A DNA stretch of 9,965 nucleotides from NCBI GenBank assembly GCA_016935715.1, contig JAFGQJ010000362.1, forward strand, positions 1-9,965, written 5' to 3'. This stretch comes from Spirochaetales bacterium. GTDB taxonomy: Bacteria; Spirochaetota; Spirochaetia; SZUA-6; DRHE01. The notes under the pieces were generated by a model. That model searched no databases, was not told where the DNA came from, and saw only the letters and a program-made list of their open reading frames with translations. Both the position numbers and the translations under genes were made by a program. Below, piece by piece: positions 6,177-9,965 of the stretch. Position 1 is the stretch's first letter. Each line of letters begins with the position of its first letter.

Positions 6177-7706
6177 TCAGATCCTGCTGTTCATGTGGTA
6201 GAAGGGGTCCGTCTCTCGCCCTTCGATCTCCTCGTGCCACGGACGGAAATGCTCGGCGATTTCCCTGCGCAGCCGACCCATCAGCCGGTTGCGGGTTTCG
6301 AACTGCTCGCCGTAATCCTCCGGGATAGCCTCCCGAAGCTTGCGCACCACCTCCTCTCGATCGATGCGGGTGAATTGCCCCCCCTCCACCAGCACCTCTC
6401 CATCGACCATCACGGTGCGGACGTGGGCGCCCTTCGCCCTGTAGAGGAGCAGATCAAGCGGGTCGTGCCCCTCGTAGGTAAAGGGTTCGCAGACCGCCTC
6501 CAGATCTATGAGGACCGCATCCGCCCGTTTGCCCCGCTGCAGCGTGCCGACCCAGCCGTCGAAACCCAGCACCATCGCCCCGTTGCTGGTTCCCATGCGG
6601 AAGATGTCGCGGGAGCTCAGGCACGGGGAATCCAGCCGGTGCGACGACAGCCTGTGGAGCCTGGCCGCCAGGCGCAGCTCCGCCAGGTAGTCCTTGTCGT
6701 CGTCCAGTTCCTTCTCGTCCATGCCGATGGCCACGGTCACAGCCCTGCGCTCCAGCTCGAACACCGGGCTGATCCCGTTGCGGACGCGAAGGTTGCAGCC
6801 GGGATGGTGAGTGACCGAAGCTCCGCAGCGGCGAAGCGTCTCTATGTCCTGTTCGGTGATCCAAACGCAGTGCCCGCAGGTGACATCCCCGGCCAGGAAA
6901 CCGATGTCGGCCATGTAGGTGATCAGGGATTTTCCGAAGCGCCTGAGGCCGTACAGCTGCTGCAGCCGCGTCTGCTGCACGTGGGTATGGATGCGGATGC
7001 CCAGCTCGCTTGCCTCTTCCCGTATCCGCTCCAGGGCTTCCCGCCGGACCCACTGGGGAGAGACCGGTCCGTGCAGGATCTGCACCTGCGCTCCGGTGTG
7101 CTTGCTGTGCAGCCGCCGCACAGATTCGAAGTACTCCTTTTCTCCGAAAACGGCCGAACCCGCCAGGATCTGCTGGCACAGTCCGCGCAGCTCCGGTGGC
7201 AGGTTCTCCACAAATTTACCGTCCTCCCCGTAGGTAAAAACGTTCTCCGTGCTGAGGCTGGGTGCGAAAGCCACCCGCAGCCCGCAGCGCCGGTAGGCCG
7301 CCAGGACCGACTCGAACTCCTCCGCATAGCCCTTCGGATCGACCAGGCCGTGGTTGTGCATCGTGGTGGTAACGCCGCCCTGCAGCAGCTGCAGGCAGGT
7401 CCAGCAGGTGTCCAGATACGGGTCGATCGGGGGAAAGCTGCGCCACTTCCAGGTCTCCAGGGTGTCGTCCACCTGTCCTCGCTGGAAGTCGGTCAGCCCC
7501 TTGCCGTGGCTGTGGGCGTTGACCAGGCCGGGAATGATCAGCGTCTCCGCGGATCCCAGGATCCTGTCGGCGTTGTATTTCCGGGTGAGCTCGGCGTAGG
7601 TGCCGATATCCACGATCGTGTTTCCCTCGATGTACAGGGCGCCGGAGGTGATCACCGTGTCCGCATCGGCGACCAGATACTTTCCGTAGACGAGTGTCGA
7701 AGACAT
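6177..7706 (-). CDS. Amidohydrolase of the ATZ/TRZ (COG0402-like) deaminase/chlorohydrolase family
   Basis: This is a metal-dependent TIM-barrel hydrolase, 509 residues, predicted cytosolic, of the type that deaminates or hydrolyses nitrogen heterocycles and similar C-N bonds. The N- and C-terminal beta-sandwich parts are visible (ALYIEGNTIVDIG at 23-35; GTLQRGKRADAVLIDLE at 387-403). Metal-site motifs are NAHSHGKG with His65 and His67, HTHVQQT with His242, CGHCVW with His279 and GMDEKELDDDKD with Asp330, so the metal site looks complete. Odd points: the usual catalytic Glu of the 'HxHxxE' motif is Gln245, and the acidic run after Asp330 replaces the common 'GTDSxxxN'. The C-terminal extension (about 445-509) is long, polar and helical. 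No clear ribosome binding site precedes ATG 7706. The ridA gene ends 22 bp upstream, so coupling is likely. The substrate is not identifiable from sequence. Confidence 0.9.
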   Translation of the reverse strand: MSSTLVYGKYLVADADTVITSGALYIEGNTIVDIGTYAELTRKYNADRILGSAETLIIPGLVNAHSHGKGLTDFQRGQVDDTLETWKWRSFPPIDPYLDTCWTCLQLLQGGVTTTMHNHGLVDPKGYAEEFESVLAAYRRCGLRVAFAPSLSTENVFTYGEDGKFVENLPPELRGLCQQILAGSAVFGEKEYFESVRRLHSKHTGAQVQILHGPVSPQWVRREALERIREEASELGIRIHTHVQQTRLQQLYGLRRFGKSLITYMADIGFLAGDVTCGHCVWITEQDIETLRRCGASVTHHPGCNLRVRNGISPVFELERRAVTVAIGMDEKELDDDKDYLAELRLAARLHRLSSHRLDSPCLSSRDIFRMGTSNGAMVLGFDGWVGTLQRGKRADAVLIDLEAVCEPFTYEGHDPLDLLLYRAKGAHVRTVMVDGEVLVEGGQFTRIDREEVVRKLREAIPEDYGEQFETRNRLMGRLRREIAEHFRPWHEEIEGRETDPFYHMNSRI

Positions 7707-7728
7707 ACAAATGCCGGCGAGCCGGGGC

Positions 7729-8118
7729 TCAGGGTCGCAGGGCGATCAGCTCGATCTCCACGATGGCTTCGGGATCGGGCAGCCTGGCTACCTCCACGCA
7801 GCTTCGCGCCGGCGGAGCGCCGTCGAAAAACGAGGCGTAGGCCGCATTCATGTCGGCGAACTTGTCCATGTCGGTGATGAAGATCGTGGCCTTCAGAGCG
7901 TGCTCGAAGCCGCTGCCCGCCTTCTTCAGCTGGGCGTCGATGTTCCGCATCGTCTGCCGGGTCTGGCCGCCGATGTCATTCCTGGCGATCTCCCCGGTGG
8001 CGGGATCCCTGCCCACGCTGCCGGAGATGAACACCAGGGGTCCGCAGCTCACCGCCGGGCTGTACGGCAGATCGGGTCTGGCGGGTTTGCTCACGATTTC
8101 TTTTCTGTAGCTCTCCAT
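7729..8118 (-). CDS. ridA: RidA/YjgF/YER057c family enamine/imine deaminase
   Basis: RidA proteins hydrolyse reactive enamine and imine intermediates such as 2-aminoacrylate, which PLP enzymes release, and so prevent damage to other PLP enzymes. The product is 129 residues, the family's usual size, probably a trimer. I chose ATG 8118 because AGGAGGAGGA lies just upstream (8121-8130). The in-frame start at 8157 would add 13 residues with no family counterpart. The active-site set is intact: Tyr19, Arg105 in PPARSCVEVARLP, Cys107 and Glu121 in IVEIELIA, matching Escherichia coli RidA Arg105, Cys107 and Glu120 apart from one inserted residue. This predicts a true deaminase. It precedes the amidohydrolase in a probable operon, and an aminotransferase lies at the far left of the window. 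Both neighbours make sense for nitrogen-compound catabolism. Other RidA-fold subfamilies with narrower substrates cannot be excluded. Confidence 0.93.
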   Translation of the reverse strand: MESYRKEIVSKPARPDLPYSPAVSCGPLVFISGSVGRDPATGEIARNDIGGQTRQTMRNIDAQLKKAGSGFEHALKATIFITDMDKFADMNAAYASFFDGAPPARSCVEVARLPDPEAIVEIELIALRP

Positions 8119-8120
8119 GG

Positions 8121-8130
8121 TCCTCCTCCT
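8121..8130 (-). promoter_or_regulatory. Strong ribosome binding site of ridA
   Basis: Read on the minus strand this is AGGAGGAGGA, two bases upstream of the ATG, or about 5-8 nt for the inner registers. It settles the ridA start at 8118 rather than the longer reading frame. Confidence 0.8.
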
Positions 8131-8155
8131 GTGTGGCTGTTGCGAGTGTACGGCC

Positions 8156-8184
8156 ATTGCACGTCTGGGATCATTTCACGACAA
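8156..8184 (-). promoter_or_regulatory. Candidate promoter for ridA and the amidohydrolase gene
   Basis: On the minus strand TTGTCG (8184-8179) and TGCAAT (8161-8156) are spaced 17 bp, each matching consensus at 4 of 6 positions. It lies between the probable terminator and the ridA ribosome binding site, the expected place. The sequence match alone is weak. Confidence 0.35.
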
Positions 8185-8190
8185 ATCGAG

Positions 8191-8226
8191 AAAAAAAGCA
8201 AGGCGAAGGCCGCGGCCGCCGAGCCT
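8191..8226 (-). terminator. Probable intrinsic terminator of the PilZ / caspase-like unit
   Basis: On the minus strand a GC-rich imperfect hairpin (AGGC at 8226-8223 pairing with GCCT at 8204-8201, with an inner GGC/GCC stem) is followed within a few bases by seven T residues (8197-8191). It starts 15 bp after the stop of the upstream gene. It separates that two-gene unit from ridA. Confidence 0.5.
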
Positions 8227-8240
8227 CAGGCGGGAAGGGT

Positions 8241-8888
8241 CTAAACGAGGTCTGCCAGGTAGGAAGGCCGGCGGGCGATCACGCCCAGGTACTCGTCGAA
8301 ATCCCGGAACAGGGGTTTCAGATTTTCCCGGGCCTTGAGCTGGTTCAGAGCCGCCAGCGGGTCCGCGCCGAGGCTGCCGTAGGTTGCGCGGATCATGGGG
8401 AAAAAGGGGCGGAAGGAGTCGTTGCAGAGCGCCCACACCGGGAACCAGCGGTCGATCGACTCCGCCCCCTCCTCCAGGACATGCAGAAGCAGGCAGGTGC
8501 TCACCGCGCTCTCCGTCTCTCCGGAGCATCCCGACACCGCATCGACCGCGATGCCGCTGCCCTCCGCCCAGGACCGGCGCTGCGCCGCCCCGCCCTGGTA
8601 GCAGCCCATCAGATACAGCCGGGCACCGGAGGGGAGGCTCAGGCTGGAGGGCCGCATAGCCCGGGAGGAAGAGAGCTCGAACCCCGCCTGCTCCGCGGTT
8701 GCGTGGCCGGAGATGAGAACCCGCCGGAGAACCCGCCGCCGGTGCAGATCCACCGTTCCCTGCTGCCAGTCTAGAAGGTGAGAGCCGTACGGCTTCGCCA
8801 GCTCAGCGAACAGTCTGCGGATACCGCGGAACTGTTTGTCGTTGCTGCAGCTGACGTAGAGGGTGCGCGTGCCCCAGGGTACCCTCAC
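8241..8888 (-). CDS. Unrecognised protein with caspase/CHAT-like His-Cys arrangement
   Basis: No named family is recognised with confidence. The product has 215 residues, no signal peptide or membrane segment, and is predicted cytosolic. Two short hydrophobic strands end in likely catalytic residues: VLISGHAT with His62 and RLYLMGCYQGG with Cys96. These are followed by GIAVDAVSGCSGETESAVST (112-131) and a helix LLLHVLEEG. This order (strand-GH, strand-GC, then a third strand and an amphipathic helix) matches the caspase-fold core shared by caspase-like and CHAT proteases, so a cysteine protease is inferred. The start is GTG 8888, and GTGA (8885-8888) overlaps the stop of the PilZ gene, which implies translational coupling. 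The next Met (residue 78) would remove His62, so it cannot be the start if the fold assignment is right. The C-terminal third (about 145-215) is helical and shows no motif. A non-catalytic or unrelated fold remains possible. Confidence 0.75.
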   Translation of the reverse strand: MRVPWGTRTLYVSCSNDKQFRGIRRLFAELAKPYGSHLLDWQQGTVDLHRRRVLRRVLISGHATAEQAGFELSSSRAMRPSSLSLPSGARLYLMGCYQGGAAQRRSWAEGSGIAVDAVSGCSGETESAVSTCLLLHVLEEGAESIDRWFPVWALCNDSFRPFFPMIRATYGSLGADPLAALNQLKARENLKPLFRDFDEYLGVIARRPSYLADLV

Positions 8889-9907
8889 GGACCGCCTCTG
8901 GCGGAAGCGGCGCCCTTGAACAACGATCCAATGATGCGGTCCCGGGTGTTTTCCCGCATCGGGGCGAAGCGCACGTGCAGGACCTCCCCGTTCTTCGAGA
9001 TACGCAGTACTTCCGCGACCAGGCTCAGCCGCTGCCCGGCTGCCAGAAAGATCAGCTCCAGGGCGTCTCCCGGGCCGAAGCGTTTTCCCGGATTCCTGAG
9101 GCTGGCTCCGTTTCCGCCCAGGTCGAAGAAGTTCGAGCGGATCGGCCGCTCCTGCGACCCGGCCCGGCGAAGAGCAAGAGGTTGAGCGATCCTCCTGCGG
9201 TAGTACCGTCTTCTCTGGATACGCTCTATTTCCTCCCCGTGCTGCAACCGCAGCGTATCGCCGTGCACGGACTGAACCGTGCTGCGGAAGCTGAACAGCC
9301 CGGAGCGGTTCTGAAAATAAACCCGAACCGGCTCTCCTTCCCGAAACTGGGAAGCTGCTTCGATGAGCTGAACGACTGCGGAGCGGGGCTCCTGAGCCTG
9401 TACCCGCCCGTGAGCCTTGCGGCCGCTGCGCTCGCCTCCGGCCAGAATCAGAAGCCCCTGCCCTGCGGGAAGCCCCGTGCTGGAGACGGGGACCTGCTCC
9501 GGGCCGTCCGGGCGGAAGGCAAGGCGGGTGCGCAGCTCGGCGATGGCGGCGGTGCAGTCGGGGTCGTTTTGCCTCAGCTTGGCTGCGCAGTAGTTGAAGG
9601 TGGGTTGATTGGCCAGGATCAGGTACTTCTTTTCGGGCTCCTTGAGATAGCGGGACATACGCCTCACCAGCTCTTCTTCAGCCGTTGACAGCGAGAGCCT
9701 GTCGGCGAACCGGCGGTAGCGCCGATCCGCCATCTGTCTGCGCTGACGGCGAACCCTGAGGCGCTGTATCCGGTAGATGAGGATCAGCACGGCGATGAAA
9801 ACCAGGAAGGACAGGAGGACCAGGACGATCTCCAGCGGGCTGCGCTCGAATCCCCTTGATACGGTATCGAAAAACGCAGATAATTTCTCCTGGTCGAAGA
9901 TGATCAT
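8885..9907 (-). CDS. Membrane-anchored PilZ-domain protein (putative cyclic-di-GMP receptor)
   Basis: The protein has 340 residues. A short N-terminal segment precedes one membrane helix (about 24-46, LEIVLVLLSFLVFIAVLILI) followed at once by a very basic stretch (47-69), which places the rest in the cytoplasm. A helical region (70-130) and a variable linker lead to a YcgR-N-like strand region (193-224, VRVYFQNRSGLFSFRSTVQS). The C-terminal PilZ domain follows (about 230-335), with the first ligand motif RRYYRR at 233-238, satisfying RxxxR. The second motif, normally (D/N)xSxxG, reads DLGGNG (262-267), with Gly in place of Ser. Family knowledge: PilZ proteins bind cyclic-di-GMP and control motility, envelope or partner enzymes; membrane-tethered PilZ proteins are known in spirochaetes. 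ATG 9907 has only a weak upstream AAAG. The 4-bp overlap with the next gene suggests the two products act together. Confidence 0.88.
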   Translation of the reverse strand: MIIFDQEKLSAFFDTVSRGFERSPLEIVLVLLSFLVFIAVLILIYRIQRLRVRRQRRQMADRRYRRFADRLSLSTAEEELVRRMSRYLKEPEKKYLILANQPTFNYCAAKLRQNDPDCTAAIAELRTRLAFRPDGPEQVPVSSTGLPAGQGLLILAGGERSGRKAHGRVQAQEPRSAVVQLIEAASQFREGEPVRVYFQNRSGLFSFRSTVQSVHGDTLRLQHGEEIERIQRRRYYRRRIAQPLALRRAGSQERPIRSNFFDLGGNGASLRNPGKRFGPGDALELIFLAAGQRLSLVAEVLRISKNGEVLHVRFAPMRENTRDRIIGSLFKGAASARGGP

Positions 9908-9918
9908 GTTTCTTTAGC

Positions 9919-9924
9919 AGTATA
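9919..9924 (-). promoter_or_regulatory. Candidate -10 element upstream of the PilZ gene
   Basis: TATACT on the minus strand (5 of 6 to consensus) lies 11 bp before the PilZ start codon. No good -35 is found at 16-18 bp. At this distance the transcript would have a very short leader, or the promoter may depend on an activator. Confidence 0.35.
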
Positions 9925-9946
9925 CAAGATTATCGGCAGGACTGCC

Positions 9947-9965
9947 ATCGAAGATCGAAGATCGA
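9947..9965. repeat. 7-bp tandem repeat at right edge
   Basis: ATCGAAG occurs twice in tandem (9947-9953, 9954-9960) and a third partial copy (ATCGA) runs into the window edge. The array may continue outside. It lies upstream of the PilZ gene, in its probable promoter region. Confidence 0.6.

Noticed and set aside
6195..7877. 560-codon open frame on the plus strand
   Set aside because: It lies opposite the amidohydrolase and ridA, both of which show clear family motifs. The plus-strand translation has no recognisable domain and only reflects high GC third positions.
8119..8157. Upstream in-frame ATG for ridA
   Set aside because: The added residues (mostly His, Arg, Gln) have no RidA counterpart, and the ribosome binding site lies between the two starts.

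Overview
The window is about 60% GC (my estimate) and densely coded. It reads as the chromosome of a diderm bacterium. A spirochaete-type lineage is my best guess, based on the membrane-anchored PilZ protein, a periplasmic binding protein whose signal peptide lacks a lipobox cysteine, and a small predicted outer-membrane protein. No rRNA or marker gene is present, so the taxonomy is inference. I see no mobile elements, CRISPR array or tRNA.

Left half, plus strand (1-5383). A class-III PLP aminotransferase runs in from the left edge with its start outside the window. After a 130-bp gap comes a polar amino-acid ABC importer: a family-3 binding protein, two HisM/GlnP-type permeases and a GlnQ-type ATPase, followed 29 bp later by an IclR-family regulator. 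A 15-bp perfect hairpin separates the binding-protein gene from the first permease gene, a layout often used to give the binding protein a more abundant mRNA. The set looks like a regulated uptake and transamination locus for an amino acid or a related amine.

Middle (5384-6176). A gene with its own good promoter candidate and strong ribosome binding site encodes an exported protein. It has a small beta-rich module near the N terminus and a predicted beta-barrel-like C-terminal half. It converges head-on with the next gene, and the two stop codons together form the palindrome TGATCA.

Right half, minus strand (6177-9907). An ATZ/TRZ-like amidohydrolase lies downstream of a RidA (YjgF) enamine/imine deaminase. 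Both fit catabolism of a nitrogenous compound and may work with the importer and aminotransferase across the convergent junction. Upstream of ridA, after a probable terminator, is a two-gene unit. It consists of a membrane-anchored PilZ (cyclic-di-GMP type) protein and, overlapping it by 4 bp (GTGA), an unrecognised protein with a His...Cys pair placed as in caspase/CHAT-fold proteases. This PilZ plus putative caspase-like pair is the most unusual item here.
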